A stretch of DNA of 64,000 nt from Naganishia liquefaciens. Lineage: Eukaryota; Basidiomycota; Tremellomycetes; Filobasidiales; Filobasidiaceae. The notes below the pieces were generated by a model that ran no database searches, was not told the origin of the DNA, and was given only the letters and a program-made list of their open reading frames with translations. Positions 11,275 through 24,280 of this stretch are shown piece after piece. The position numbers were made by a program, and so were the translations under genes. Every line of letters starts with the position of its first letter. Position 1 is the stretch's first letter. The stretch spans positions 823,168 to 887,167 of the forward strand of contig BLZA01000030.1 of NCBI GenBank assembly GCA_013423385.1, in the 5' to 3' direction.

Positions 11275-14200
11275 ATGGATGTGAGTCAACGTCAGCGCTC
11301 GTATTTCGAGCCATGTCGCTAAACACTGCACCATGACAGCCCAACTTCTATCAAGGCCTCCATACGCTCCTCGAGCACACCTTGGCTCCGGACACCAATG
11401 TGATCAAGCAGGTGGGAGCTAAGAGCGACGTCTGCCTTGGAACGTGCTGATACTCATCAAATCAGGCTACCGCCGAGCTAAATATGAATTACTACAAGAA
11501 CCCGCAATGTATCCCGGCGTTGTTCGAGGCCTCGGCGCAGAGCGGTAACCAGGGTGTAAGGCAGAAAGAAGGAGCGTTCGGTGATAATAGCCTAATACTT
11601 GATCGATCGTTTTAGGTTCGTCAACTCGCTGCCAACGAGCTCCGTAAACGAGTTTGGTATAAGGACGGAAAGATGTGGGGTACCGTTCCCGCAGAGTTCA
11701 AGGCGCGTATCAAGCAGGGATTGTTGGAGCGATGCCTTGTTGAGCCCATGTGAGTAAGGTAGAATTTCATCGCAGCTCTCTCTGACGCCGTTTCCCCTTT
11801 TCAGAAAAATCGTCAGGCATGCGCTCGGTCGGGCAGTCGCCGCGATCGCAGATGTCGAACTCTACGGTCCTTCCGGACATGCGTCCTCGTCACAAGCAGG
11901 AACTCAGCCTCTTGCAGAGTGGCCCGAACTCTTCCCGTTTTTGACAACCAATACTCAGGCTGCAGCAGCCGAGCACCGAGAAGTCGCCATCTTCATCTTG
12001 CACAGTATACTGGAAAGCGTGCGGGATACATTCGTTGAGCAGATGATGGACGGCCTCTTCAACATCTTTGCTGTCACCCTCAACGATCAGAGTGAGGATG
12101 TGCGATTGATGACACTGCGGGCATTGGGCAAGATGGCAGAGTTTATTGATTTGGACGAGAAGGCATTGATCGTGAGTCGTTCCGGCTTCTCGGCTTTCAC
12201 TAGCGTTGACTCTCTGTTATTCAGGCTCGTTATCAAGCTCTCATTCCGGGTATGCTGCAGGTGCTGCATCAGACCATTGCGCTGGATAACGTTGACGGCG
12301 CCAAGGCCGCATTTGACGTATTCGAGACCCTCTTGATTCTTGAAACACCGCTCATTGCCAAGCACTGCCGCGAGTATGCCGATCTTTGTCTTGCAGCTGC
12401 GGGCAAGCAAGACGGCGACGACGATATCCGAGTGGCTGCTCTCAACAGTTTGACATGGCTGATTACCTACAAGAAGACCAAGGTGCAGACTTTGGGTCTT
12501 GCCGGTATGATCATCGAACGTCTTCTGCCAATTGGATGCGAGGGAACGATGGATCCTAACGAGGACGAGGAGGATGTCGAGGAACAGCCGTCAAAGATTG
12601 CATTCCGAACTCTTGACGAGTTGGCCAAGGCTCTTCCACCATCGCAGGTCTTCCCTGTTCTTTCCGGTGAATTGCAAAAGTACGCCACCTCGTCGGACCC
12701 TCGAATGAGGAAGGCTGCTCTGATGGCCTTCGGTGTCACCGTCGAAGGTGTCAGCGAGTATATTCGCCCACATATCGCTCAGCTTTGGCCCTTGATAGAC
12801 GCTGGTTTGGCAGATGCCGACCCGATGGTGCGAAAGGCTGGCTGCATCGCCCTTGCTTGCACTTGCGAATGGCTTGCTGATGAATGCGCGGAAAGACACG
12901 AGCACCTGGTACCCACGCTGTTCAACTTGGTCAGCGATGCTTCCACTCAAAAAGCCGCCACCGCCTGTCTTGAAGCGTATCTCGAGATCCTCGGCGACAA
13001 CATCGCCAAATACCTGACCTTGTTGATGGAGAAGCTTTTGGTTTTACTCGAGACCGCGCCCACCAAGGTCAAAATTACGGTCACTGGTGCCATCGGATCC
13101 GCTGCCTTCGCATCCAAGGAGGGTTTCCGACCTTACTTCGAGGAAACGATTAAGCGGATTGCGCAGTTCTTCACGCTCGAGGGCGAGGGTGACGAAGCTT
13201 CGCTTCGGGGTGTCGCATTGGACACTCTAGGTACCTTCGCCGAAGTCGTTGGCAAGGATATGTTCAGGCCATACTTCCAGGAGCTCATGAACGTCGCTCA
13301 ACACTTCATCACCGGAGAGTCGCGTCTGAAGGAGAGTGCCCTTCTCTTCTTCGGCACCATGGCTGGAGTTTATAAGGAGGAATTCGCACCTTACGTTCAG
13401 CCCTCGGTCCAATTCCTTCTGGCCAGTGTCAAGCAGAGCGAAATGGACGACGAGGACAAGAACCCGGAAAAGCTGACTGCTATGGTCAATGCCTTCAACG
13501 CTGGGACGGGCTCAGGTTCTGCCACCATCGATGTCAATGGTGACGAGGACGATGCGGACGAAGACTATGAAGATCTCGAGAACATCTACGGCAACATCAA
13601 CAGCGAAATTGCCATCGAAAAGGAGATTTCCTTCGAGGTTCTTGGACAAGTCTTCGAGGCTTGTCCCCAACCTTATCTGCCACAGCTGCAGGAAGTTCTC
13701 GAGGAAATGTTCAAGACAGGATTGCCGCATTTCTACGAAGGCATCAGGAAGGCCACCGTTAGCAGCTTGTTGATCATTTTGCGGACTTTCTACGAGATGC
13801 AGCCAGCTCAAGAGCAAGGTGTGTCGCCTCAGGTCCAGGAGTTGATTGACCTGGTCATGCCGAAGATCATGGAGATGTGGGAAAACGAGGATGACAAGTG
13901 AGTGTGCCTTTTTTGGGTATCGCATCGACCGTGCTCCGCCTGCGTCGATACAAGATGAGACAATTACTCAGCTCACCTCGAGATTTAACGATCTATGAGA
14001 TGAATATGTCCGAACAAGATTAATTTCTGAATTCATCTCGCTGGCATCAGGTTATCGTATTCGGCAAATAGCATGCTGACTTGGGTACTGTCGTGTTTAG
14101 GCAAGTCGTCATTCTGCTGTGCTCCGCTCTTCAGGAAACAATCAACACGTGCGGACAATGCATTGTCGAAGGACGTAAGTGTCTTGGAACCTACTATCTA

Positions 14201-15143
14201 AACGCAATGCTGATTTTCCTATCCAGGACAAGACGAGATTCTCAACCACGTGAAGCTCATCCTCGAAAAGAAGTCTGAATGTCAGATCGACCTTGATGAG
14301 GAGGAGGACTCTGAATTGCTTGCGGAATCTTCGGAGTACGAGAGCGTTCTGATCAGCAATGCGATGGATGTTGCCGGTGCCCTATGCTCCACTTATGGCC
14401 CGGCATTCGCACCTAAGCTGCAGATTCTTTTTAACCAGATGCTCGCTTACGCTGTGAGTGAGATTGACGCAGCGCGCAAATCTCGAACCTAATCTGTTCC
14501 CTTGAATCTGCTTCAGGATTCGAGCCGCCCGGGCAATGAGCGTGCATTCACCATCGGATCTCTTGGAGAAGTTATCACCGGTCTTCAAAGTGGCATTACC
14601 CAGTACACTCAGCCCATTCTCGCCATTCTCTCGCGCACACTACAGGATTCTGAAGCGGAAGTGCGATCCAACTCAGCATTCGCAGCGGGTGCCTTGATTG
14701 AATGGTCGGAAGTCGATCTCAGTCCCCAATTTGGCGCACTCTTCACCGCGCTTTCCGCCTTTTTCAAGGTCGACTCGACCTCGTCACCAGACGAAGTTCA
14801 CGCCAAAGACAACGCGGCGGGTTGCATCGCGCGAATGATCATCAAGAACGCTGCTGCATTGCCTCTCGAGCAAATCCTGCCCGTGTGGCTCGGCGGTCTC
14901 CCATTGACCAAGGACTTCATCGAAAACAAGCCCGTCTTTGACGCCATCTTCCTATTATTCGAAAAGCGACAGGACGTTGTTCAACCGCATCTTGCACATC
15001 TACTGGCCGTCTCCAGCTATGTGTTGCAGCCAGCTCAGCAGGGCCAGCTGACCGATGAAACGCAACAGAAGCTGGAACAACTCCTCATGGCACTTCGATC
15101 AACTGTGCCCGCGGAGATGTTCACTGCCGCCGGCATTCAATAG
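11275..15143 (+). CDS. KAP123: Importin beta-family karyopherin, Kap123/importin-4 type
   Basis: Nuclear import receptor; in this family it carries ribosomal proteins and histones H3/H4 through the nuclear pore, with RanGTP releasing the cargo. The first coding exon is 6 nt (ATG GAT), then after a 59-nt intron the protein runs PNFYQGLHTLLEHTLAPDTN, VRQLAANELRKRVW and many HEAT repeats. The bulk is a long exon (12252-13897) containing an acidic loop (DVNGDEDDADEDYEDLENIYG). After a 203-nt intron the protein resumes QVVILLCSALQETINTCGQ and ends EMFTAAGIQ at 15143. Total length is about 1,080 residues, usual for Kap123/IPO4. It is distinguished from Kap121 by overall resemblance only; the exact orthologue would need a tree. 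Confidence 0.9.
13997..14039. other. Hairpin inside a long karyopherin intron
   Basis: A perfect 9-bp inverted repeat, gagatgaat (13997-14005) and attcatctc (14031-14039), encloses a 25-nt loop within the 203-nt intron 13898-14100. This intron is over three times the usual length here. It does not fit a box C/D layout, because the C-like box would lie within the stem. Confidence 0.3.
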
Positions 15144-16283
15144 AAAAGCGTCATCCATTGCGAGGCACAGCATAATAACGACCGGGCATCGGCGAGACTG
15201 ACGGCATCATTGTAGATTGGGACAAGCAAAACCCGTGTTTGTATGTACAGTTACGGCATTGACATGAGACGATCCATGCTCTACGACCATCGTGAGCTGT
15301 CACCGTGTAGCATCTAGAGCATGCTGATCGCCTTGCCCATCACAGTCGTCAAGGACTGGGCGAGGTGTATGCAGTTTTCACTTAGATTCTGGCGTGTTGT
15401 GTCGATTCAGTATCGATTCAAAATTGATCTTGCAGGCGCAATCTCCCCCACCACCGCGACAGTGAGCTATGTTACTACATGATCCAAACCTACTGACTAG
15501 CCGATAACAAGGCCCGCAATCCAAGCGAGGTGACGTTATTCGACCGTGAGGCGATGAGTAAGAGGACCCTTCGCGCTTGTGTCTCCGGTGAGAGATGTAA
15601 GGCATACAAAGTCATTGACAATCTGGACTTCCAGTGAAATTGTATAACAATACACTTGCCGTCTGACCATTACGTTTAACAGAGCGGTCTTTGACGCTCG
15701 AGAGGCGATCTGTCAGACCGCGCTATAACTTCAAGGTTCTTGCGCAAGGATTTTCCGGCGTCCCCTTCCCTTATAATGCACTTCGGCAGCCGACAAGGAT
15801 GTCCTCTACTCTCTAGCATCGGTTGCTCTGAAGACAGGCAGTATGCGAAAGCCATTCAAAACAGCGTTCGCCGCGACCCTCGTCATTGGAGCGTGCGATG
15901 TGGCGATTGGAGCGTGCGATGTTTGGACATCAAAGTATACCTGTATCCAGACAAGCAAGATCCCATCTCGCCTGCTCGTAAGCGTTTCTCTTGTCCAGCC
16001 CGCAATCCGCTGATCGCCTGATACTTTTACTGGAGCCACAGCCGGAGTGATGCAGAAGAGTGGGAACAGCAATCCGCGAGGCATCACTACTCCCTACCCT
16101 GAAACTCGTCCGAACGCGCGGGCCTCGGTCGGAAGCGCAGGCTTCAAGGCGCGCTTGGCCGAGGCCTTGCTTGGTCCCGGTGTGGGCGTCGAAAGGAGAA
16201 GGTGGCGAAATCGCTGTTCGTTCATTCACGTAATTCAAGTACAGCTATAGTCGGCGTACTCTGTACTGGACCACATCGTCAAG
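15144..16283. other. Intergenic, no gene recognised
   Basis: About 1.1 kb between the karyopherin stop and coiled-coil gene A. Open frames of about 90-100 codons overlap on both strands without domain-like content. It contains one short 21-bp tandem repeat. Confidence 0.4.
15885..15922. repeat. Short tandem repeat, 21-bp period, 1.8 copies
   Basis: The block attggagcgtgcgatgt is repeated exactly 21 bp later, with tggcg-like spacing between the copies. It lies in non-coding sequence upstream of coiled-coil gene A. Confidence 0.6.
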
Positions 16284-19200
16284 ATGTCGACCAGTTACGA
16301 CTGGAACGGCGCGAGTAAGTCGCGGCATTCTCGCACTCCGTCGAGCGCAACACTCATTGACTCGACGGGGTCCTTTACAGTCCGCGCGAATGATCCAGCA
16401 CTCGCCTTCCCAACTATCGCCGTGGCGAACGCCCCTGACAACTTTACAAACCAGCGCGGACCTGTCTGCTCCAATTTTCAGCCCACTGGACCTCACGTTA
16501 CGATCCTCGCTTCAGCGCTCCCCGGTTCCGGATGCATGCATGCTCAACTTGATACCTTGCCCGACGATGCCTCTGCGCTCATGGAAGTCGACAACCTCCC
16601 TCCGTCTCCACCTATTACCCCAGAATACCAGATCTTTGCCTTGCCTGTGCGTTGATCGCCATTCCCGCGACTGAGCGTTGCTGATAATCCATCTCACTCG
16701 CAGAACAGCCCTGATGACTCTTTCTCTTACGTTGCCTGCAGCCCGGCCGGCGCAACCTTTGCAGGAGTTACAGTCTGGGATGCGACTAGTCTGAGCAGAG
16801 CCGCCATTTTCATGTCGTATACGGAAGGCATGACTGCCGGTCGCTTCATTGGACGTCAGCTAGAATGTCAAGCGTATCGTGTCGGTCTTGAGGAGGGACA
16901 GACTCTTGAAGCGCTTACAAGAGAGAACGAGAAGAACCATGCGAGGGAGGAGGGTCACCTGCAAGGCAGGGAGGCATGCATTAAGGAAGCCAACGAAAGG
17001 TTCAAGATTGAGCAGGAGGAATTCGAGAGAGAAAGGGCACAGATCATCGCCGACACCGTCGCCAAGATAAAAGAAGCGGCGGCCCAAGCTGGCGAGTCGG
17101 CAGACGAGCAAGCATCTGCCGAACAGAAGGCGCCTTCCACAAATTCAATGCATGGCCAGCATTTTACCATCGGTGACCTGCCGATAGCGACAAACACAGA
17201 ACCCGATCGAGCTGCCCTGCTTCAAGCCATCAGAAAGGTCGCTGCGCGTGTCTGTAAACAAGTCAAAGTCATTAGAAAGCAAGCTTTCAAACTCCGGCAA
17301 GTACGGACACAATGCACCAGAGAGGCTAGCATGGCGAAAAAGGCGAATCGGACGAAGCTTGAAATGATGCGAAACGTGACAGCGCTGGAGAAAGACGTCG
17401 GGAAGGCTACAAACCAACTCGAAGAGGAGAAGAAAACGAGTCGACGGAAGGATCACTCTCTTCGGCAGATAATCGACGAACAGCGGGCGACGATTACAAA
17501 GCTGAAGGCCTCTCTAGAGGAGGCAGACCAGAGTTGCCAACGATTGCAGAGCGAAACTCAGAAACAGGCCACCGTCTTCAGAGATGCCGTTGCAGCACAC
17601 CGGATCACCAGAAGAAAATTGCGCACATTGGCAAATCAGAGGGCTCGAAGTCTCCAGGGCGTCCAAGAGCAACAGCGTCAGTCGCAGATCTGTAACGATC
17701 ATGTGCGACGGGTATCGGAAGAGCAATGGGAGAGAGAACGGCAAGACATGCGGAAGACTTGTCAACAGCTCTGGACACAGCACGAGGAAGCGATTGAAAC
17801 CTTGAAGGCAGCACATGCTGCACTTCAGATCAGTGTCAGTGACGTGCAGCTCTGTCAAGCCGAAATTGATCGTCTCAACGGGATCGTGCACCATCAAGCA
17901 TCCGAGATGCAAAATCACACTTGCAGCTTGCAAGCAGTTCAAGACCTTGCGGCGGCCATACAGCAGGTGGAAGATGGCGGAGACTCAGCGCCCATAGATC
18001 TGACCGTACAAAACAGCTCCGTCGTGACGTTGCAGGCGGAATTCGAACGCCTTACGACGGCTAGCAGTGATATAGACAGCCATGCGCTGCAATCAGCAAG
18101 TCGATCACCACTCGAAAACAATCTTCTCAGAGCGACAGCAACGGGAGCCAACCGAGACTCACGGCAGGACCACGATGCTCTTTCGGCACAGCGCATTGGA
18201 GCTCCAGCAGCACTGACCATTTCAAGAAATCAAGACGTTACGCAGATTGATGTCATTCCGGGACCTATGGCGCGGGATGAAATTCCAGGGTCGAGCGAGG
18301 TCGTTCCAGCACCCTTGCTCTCATCTCTTTCGACAGCAGCCCCGACGCATGGCATTTTGCGAAAATGCACAATCGAAGCTCAAACCGAAGAAGAGGACTC
18401 AAACGGTTCCTCATCTATGGACGAAGGAGAAGAGGGAGACTCCGGGGAGGAGGGAGATTCCGGAGAAGAGTCAGATTCCGAAGTAGAGGGAGATTCCGAA
18501 GAAGAGGGAGATTCGGATTCGGTCACGGATTCGGATGATTCTGGCATGTCTACAGAGGACGAATCAGACAGCGGCGACCGCATTGAACAGCTCTTGAAGC
18601 AAGGAGACCTGAATCGTTTGGAGATTGAAAAGCTTCTGAAGCGTGACGGTGAAATTGGGCATCATGTCTGCGTCTTTATCAAGAGACTCGGTATCGACCT
18701 GTGCACCGTTCTTCAACAAAGTGATTTTAAGCTTCGGTCGGGAGACATCCGGGCCGTCGGATATTTTCTGAAAAAGTCTCGCAAATGGGAGGAGAACATC
18801 CGGACTATGCTACAAGCCATCGGCTACACAAGAGTGCAGAAAGTGCTCAAAGATCCTGTGGCAGACATCGCAGATGCTTTCCAGCAAAAAGTGGCTCTCG
18901 ATCCCGTTTCCGGCACAGGAAGCAACCGATTCAGACCGAATGATCCCCGACGTCCCAAGCGTCAAGACGTGCAGCGAGCCTACGAGAAGGCGCGTTCATC
19001 GTCTCGCCGCGGTCCTTCTTGTTGGACAGCTGCGGCGAATTTGAATCCAACGGGCCTCAATTTTGTTACACGAAGTACTGCACGAGACGCGCAACAGCCT
19101 TTAACAGCTGCGGACCAAAGCGTCGTCGATATCAGCAGTGAGGGATTCTCGAACGCGGAGGGCGATCGCCAAGAACGATCCAGTAGTCCCATCCTCTACA

Positions 19201-19301
19201 CCTGGGAGCCGGAACAGGATGATATTATGGAGCGCGGCGACGATCCGAACAGCTTGGCTAACGGCGGCGGCAATGGGCGCCGATATTGGCACTGGGCATA
19301 G
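16284..19301 (+). CDS. Long coiled-coil protein A, function unknown
   Basis: Three exons: 16284-16314, 16381-16646 and 16704-19301, joining in frame to about 964 residues. The N-terminal 150 residues are Pro/Ser/Thr-rich. A motif region (CQAYRVGLEEGQTLEA..., HLQGREACIKEANERF) leads into several hundred residues of Glu/Gln/Arg/Lys-rich coiled coil (about 16900-17950). A Glu/Asp/Ser repeat follows at 18417-18549. Near 18580-18870 is a compact helical section (IEQLLKQGDLNRLEIEKLLK, CVFIKRLGIDLCTVLQQ), then a basic, disordered tail. No known family is recognised. The motif region resembles that of coiled-coil protein B at 52289, suggesting paralogues. No signal peptide or membrane segment is visible. 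Confidence 0.75.
18417..18549 (+). repeat. Acidic low-complexity repeat in coiled-coil protein A
   Basis: Degenerate gaagagggagattcc-type units encode repeated (G/E)EEGDS blocks that end in SDSVTDSDDSG. Phospho-acceptor serines next to acids would suit casein kinase 2, which is inference only. Confidence 0.7.
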
Positions 19302-22150
19302 AGTGCGGCCGACGTGATGAGGGGGAGCTAACTGGGATACGGAACATCGGGCGGAGCAATGAAGTAGGTTGGGTGAGAAGGTGCGCGTCGAATGGCAGCA
19401 TGAGAAGCATGGGTACCATGAGCAAGTGAAGGAGCCCATAATTATGGGATTTTGATATCTTCGATTGACTGTGAGTGCTTCTTGCGCAAACCTTCCTCTT
19501 CTTCACACTGATCGTGATAACGATCAAGGGAAATTCTACTGGACATCATGATGACCAAATTGCCTGGCTATGCGAAGTCTCGACTTTCGGATGACACCCG
19601 CGTAGATGTCATTCTCGCCGGACACATGTCAGAAGCTGGTACAAGACTTCTACATGGAATCAAAAATCACAGGTGAGCTTTACAACTCTGTCCTTCGACA
19701 TTGCATCCAAGACCTGATCAAGTGTGTTAGTCCCTTTTTTAATCTCGCATCGATGTTGCCTTACCGCGTCATATACATACTTCCGTCGTTTCACCGATGG
19801 CAAAGAAAGTGTTCAACGGGATATATCCCTTGAACTTGTTGCCGGTCTGTTCACAGACGAATTTCAAAAACTCAACATTTTAATGGTCGCCCGCCGTACC
19901 ACGAACGTGCACTACATCTTGAGCGATTCAATAATCGCCTATCCGTTCGCGAATAGGTTCCAGTATTTCAGCATTACTATTTCAGCATCGCGGCTTCGGC
20001 TGTCCACTCGTTTCGCCCCGGCGTTACGGTAACACAGTTCAAGCCGAAATTCTCCAGTCATAGTCGTCTCATGCCTACAAATCGGTGCGAAAGGTCATCC
20101 GATATCAAGCCGAAGCCGAGGCTGATCCGACCTTTTCCACCTTCAGAGTACAGTCTAGCTCAACCAAGAACCGGGCGCCTATCATCAAAGCTATCCATCA
20201 TTCGACCCACGTATACCATCGACAACCGGCTTTTTATCAATCCAGGAATATTACGTTTCCTTGTGATGCCTCTCATCATATACGTTTACGACAGTACACA
20301 CCCTTGAATAGGTAAAGCTGTATTTCTTGCCCGTATACGAATACTTCTTCTCGACGATTGCTTGCGGAGTGTGAACTAAGTCAAACTTGACACAGTCACG
20401 CCCGCTGTACGACAGAACTTTGGTTCGGAGGATGCGCTTCAGAACCGACAACTGCACACATGCTGCTCGGAATGCTCCTCGGAATGTCCAGTTGCGATTC
20501 TTCAAAGTTGACAACACCAACGACGGGGCCAAAGCGTATCGCCCATTTGACTGTGGCTGAGGTTATCCTAGCGTTCCAGTGAAGGTCGTGTCATAAGGCT
20601 TTGAGAATCCTAAACAAAGTGCGGGGAATAGTGTTAATCCGAATCACAAATTACGATCTTGCGCGCCTGGTCTTCAGCTTCCGGTGTTTCATTGTGAGCG
20701 CGCAGCAGACCGCCCGCCATCCGACAGGAAAGAAAACCGCCGTCAATTCGTGCGTTGTGAAGGTGTCGTCATCATTGGGTTGCTTCGTCCTTGCCAACTC
20801 ATCCTCCTCTTTGACCTAGCTCTTACTGTTGTGCGTGTGTCTTTTATCTTCGCTTCCCGTAAACGCGACGCACATCCTCTGCTCTGCGACCATCACCGCG
20901 CGGCCATCAAACTCTCTGTGCAATTTACAGCGATCGCTTGGGCAGCCGCACTTCCAGCATCCTTCTGGCTGGGTCACGGATACTGCAGCTGACTGATTAG
21001 CATCTCGCAAATCGGCGGACCCCCTGGAGCAGTCTTGCCTTTCATACTTTAAGCGCAGATGGAGAGGATATGATGCATTTTGCGGGTGTCCTCTTTCAAA
21101 ACATAATGGAGCGCCTCTGAATGAAAGCCAACGGGGTCTTGCATCGGCGGCGTTCGCTTTGAAATCCACTGCCCCACGATTTTCTCTCCTTGAATTATAG
21201 CACAAGCTTCGATTTCGACCATTGGTCGCTATTCCGGGAATGAGTTACAATGATACTTGAAGTTCATTTGGGGCATAGCATGCATATCACCGGATGATGA
21301 TTTCTAGGGTACTGCCGCCATCTTGCACACCGCGACCCAGTCAATTTAGAGGCATCCATCTGCGCGTACGGCAGTTTCATTGCGCAAGTCTCACTTGCAG
21401 GCGAATCGGTGGATTTGAAGACCATGATGTCCTTTCTCTACGGAACGAACATATCGATTGTAATCAGTCGGAACGACTTATAGACAATCATGCATGCTAT
21501 AGAGCTTCCGTTCTTAGTTCTTTGCGCCACGATGTATGCGAGCAACCGTTGAAGGCACCGAGCGCTCGGTCATGAGACTCGATCTGCGGTTTGGCCGCTG
21601 CAGCTAGTATAACGCCATTTGGCGGTCAAAGCAAACATCGATGAGGTCGAGGTTATTGCTCTCAATCTGATGTCATATATTCGAGCCAGCTGGCCAACAT
21701 CGGCATCCCCGGTCGGGTCATGCGACCGAATTGCCGATTATTCGGTATCGATCTGTAGTGCTGTGCTCTACCTATTTGTTAGGTGATTGCGGTCGCTACC
21801 AAGGGCCCTCATTTGCTTGCCTATGACTTGAAGGTTGAAGTTCGGTGAGACGGAGGCTTAGGTGAGGGGGAAAGGAGAAGCTATATTGCCCTATATTGGT
21901 GGTGGGCATACAGGCGAGTCGCGCGCTAGCTAGTGATGCAGGGATCTGCGAGCGATCGAGCGATTGATCACCATCTCAGACAACTCGACATTTGAGGTTT
22001 CCCTATAATCTTGCACCATACAAGGTCTTCGTCTCGTCGTCCCACATTACGTCGAGAATTCAGCCATCTTCGGAAGCCTGAGCGAACACTCTCCAGCCTT
22101 ACAAGTATCTGACTGACGGGACTTTTCACGGGCAACTACAATCAAACAAG
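19302..22150. other. Gene-poor 2.8 kb with only protein-like fragments
   Basis: No complete gene is recognised. At 19548-19672 a plus-strand frame (MMTKLPGYAKSRLSDDTRVD...) ends at a GTGAGC donor-like site, with TTAG at 19728-19729 as a possible acceptor. Near 19640-19730 another frame reads TGELYNSVLRHCIQDLIK, and near 19790-19880 a third reads DISLELVAGLFTDEFQKLNI. A minus frame at 20251-20532 is 93 codons. These may be pieces of a decayed or fast-evolving gene. No terminal repeats were seen. The 3' part carries the DRG2 promoter. Confidence 0.35.
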
Positions 22151-24257
22151 ATGGGTGTCTTGGAAAAGGTCAGGATCTTTCAACAATGACCCACAGGAGA
22201 CTTCTGACGAGCCCTCGTTCTCAGATTCAAGAGATCGAGAGTATGTCTCTCTTCCGAATTTTCCGTTGGGAAGACTGACGGCTGTATTGCTTGTCTTGTG
22301 GTAAAGAGGAGATGCAGAGGAGTAAGTGACACACCTCGTGGCTAAACAAGTCCAGCTGACACGGTAACGCCGACATCCTCCAGCGCAAAAGAAGTAAGCG
22401 CATTGACATGAAGCAGAAGCCTGCGTGCTCACCGAACCTCCGCGGATTCTCAGCAAGGCAACAGAGGTGCGGCAAGTTAACCGATGCTTGAGCAATGGAG
22501 AATGCTAAAATGATTTTCCTGGCTCAGTATCATTTAGGAAGTCAGTATAGCTCGATTCCCCTGTTTGAACCGCTTTTTGATTTACTGTCATTCTTCGGTA
22601 ATGTAGCCTTGAAGGCCAAGTTGGCAAAGTATCGAGCGCAATTGCTGGAACCGGAGAAGAAGGGAGCAAAGGGCGAAGGTTTTGATGTGCTGAAGAGCGG
22701 CGGTGAGTGGTTGTCCACGATGAATATGCGCAGTCGAATTCTCAATCGCTTTGACGTCAGATGCTCGTGTGGCACTAATCGGCTTCCCTTCCGTTGGAAA
22801 ATCAACCCTGCTCTCAAAAGTCACGAAGACCGAGAGTATAACCGGCGCCTATGAATTCACAACATTGACCGTATGTATCTCTCCTTTGCGCGAGATTTTT
22901 ATCTAATCCTTTCTCTTGCGTTCAGGCCATTCCTGGTGTGTTGGAATATGAAGGGGCAAGAGTACAGCTCTTGGATCTTCCAGGTATCGTGGAGGGGGCT
23001 GCCATGGGCCGAGGTCGAGGTCGTCAGGTTGTCAGTGTGGCAAAGACTGCGGATGTGATTGTCATCATGAGTGAGCTGCCTTGGTCGCTTCAGATACAGT
23101 TGCGTCTGCTGACATGTCTCTCGTCTGCAGTGGATGCGACGAAATCCACCGAGCAGAGGAGGCTATTGGAGGCAGAGTTGGAGGCCGTTGGTATCCGGCT
23201 CAATACGAAGGCGCCCGATGGTAGGTTATTGTTGCATTCCCGTGGATAGTCCTAATCTATATGTTCAAAGTGGTATTCAGGCAGAAAGCAGCAGGCGGCG
23301 TAAGCAGAATGTCTTACCATGAGACAACGCACAGATTGACCTCTTCATTGATGCTGCACATATCAATAGATTACCGTAGGTGATCAGGTTTAGCTTGAGT
23401 CTCAAACCTAACAATGCTTCTGGCGACCAGATCAACGCTACAGTCAAGTTGACGAAGATTGATGACAAAATGATCCGGTCAATCTTGCAGTCATACAAGA
23501 GTATGTTGATTCACCGAGACAACTGCACCCTCCTCTGAGCATATACGCACAGTACATAACTGTGATGTCATGATTCGAGAAGATGTGAGTCCGATTATCG
23601 ATGTGGATCCCCCGGAACAGCGTCTTACGGCCCTTATCTCAGATCGATACCGACGAATTCATCGATGTCCTATTGGGTACCAGAAAATACGTTCCATGTC
23701 TTTACGTCTTCAACAAGATCGATGCTGTCTCGTTAGAAGAAGTGGAGCGACTTTCCACCGAAAATGAAGGGAAGAATGTCATGATCAGTTGTGAGATGGA
23801 TCTCGGTCTGGATATCCTGTTAGAGAGGATATGGGAAGAGTTGCGCCTCGTAAAGTACGCCTCGCAGAATCCGTCTCTCGCTGCATTAGACTTATAATAT
23901 CTGACGCCTTTCCAAGGGTCTATACCAAGAGGCGGGGCACTTTGCCGGACTTGTCGGATCCGATTTGCTTACGCCCTGGCGCGACTATCGAAACCGTCTG
24001 TCACAGTATTCATCGAGGTCTGGCATCTCACTTCAAATATGCACTAGTGTGGGGCAAATCAAGTAAATTCTCACCGCAACCTCAAAAGGTACAGCCAGAG
24101 CATTCGAATGAGATTTTGCGAATATCGCTCATGTCTCGATAAACAGGTTGGTCTCACTCATCCGGTGTATGATGAAGATGTGTACGTCTCCACGAAGTTC
24201 TGCGCCTTCTTCGCCCGCTGATGTTCCCTTCGTAGAGTCTCAATCTTTACGAAATGA
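22151..24257 (+). CDS. RBG2: DRG2/Rbg2 family GTPase
   Basis: Developmentally regulated GTP-binding protein; in yeast Rbg2 partners Gir2 and associates with ribosomes. The start MGVLEKIQEIE matches the DRG2 rather than the DRG1 subfamily. Further markers are [26 protein letters not shown], the P-loop [10 protein letters not shown]3 in [20 protein letters not shown], and the G4-containing [17 protein letters not shown]. The C-terminal TGS domain is present ([45 protein letters not shown]). Many short introns break the gene, one just before the P-loop. The final exon is spliced to give DEDVVSIFTK, with its stop at 24255-24257. The stop is only 23 bp from that of the convergent RING-PH-vWA gene. 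Confidence 0.92.
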
Positions 24258-24280
24258 TTGTTCCACTGTATCGCTTGCAC

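Noticed and set aside
13940-14045. Box C/D snoRNA in the long karyopherin intron
   Set aside because: CTGA is present, but the C-like box lies within the stem rather than next to it, and no guide complementarity was seen.
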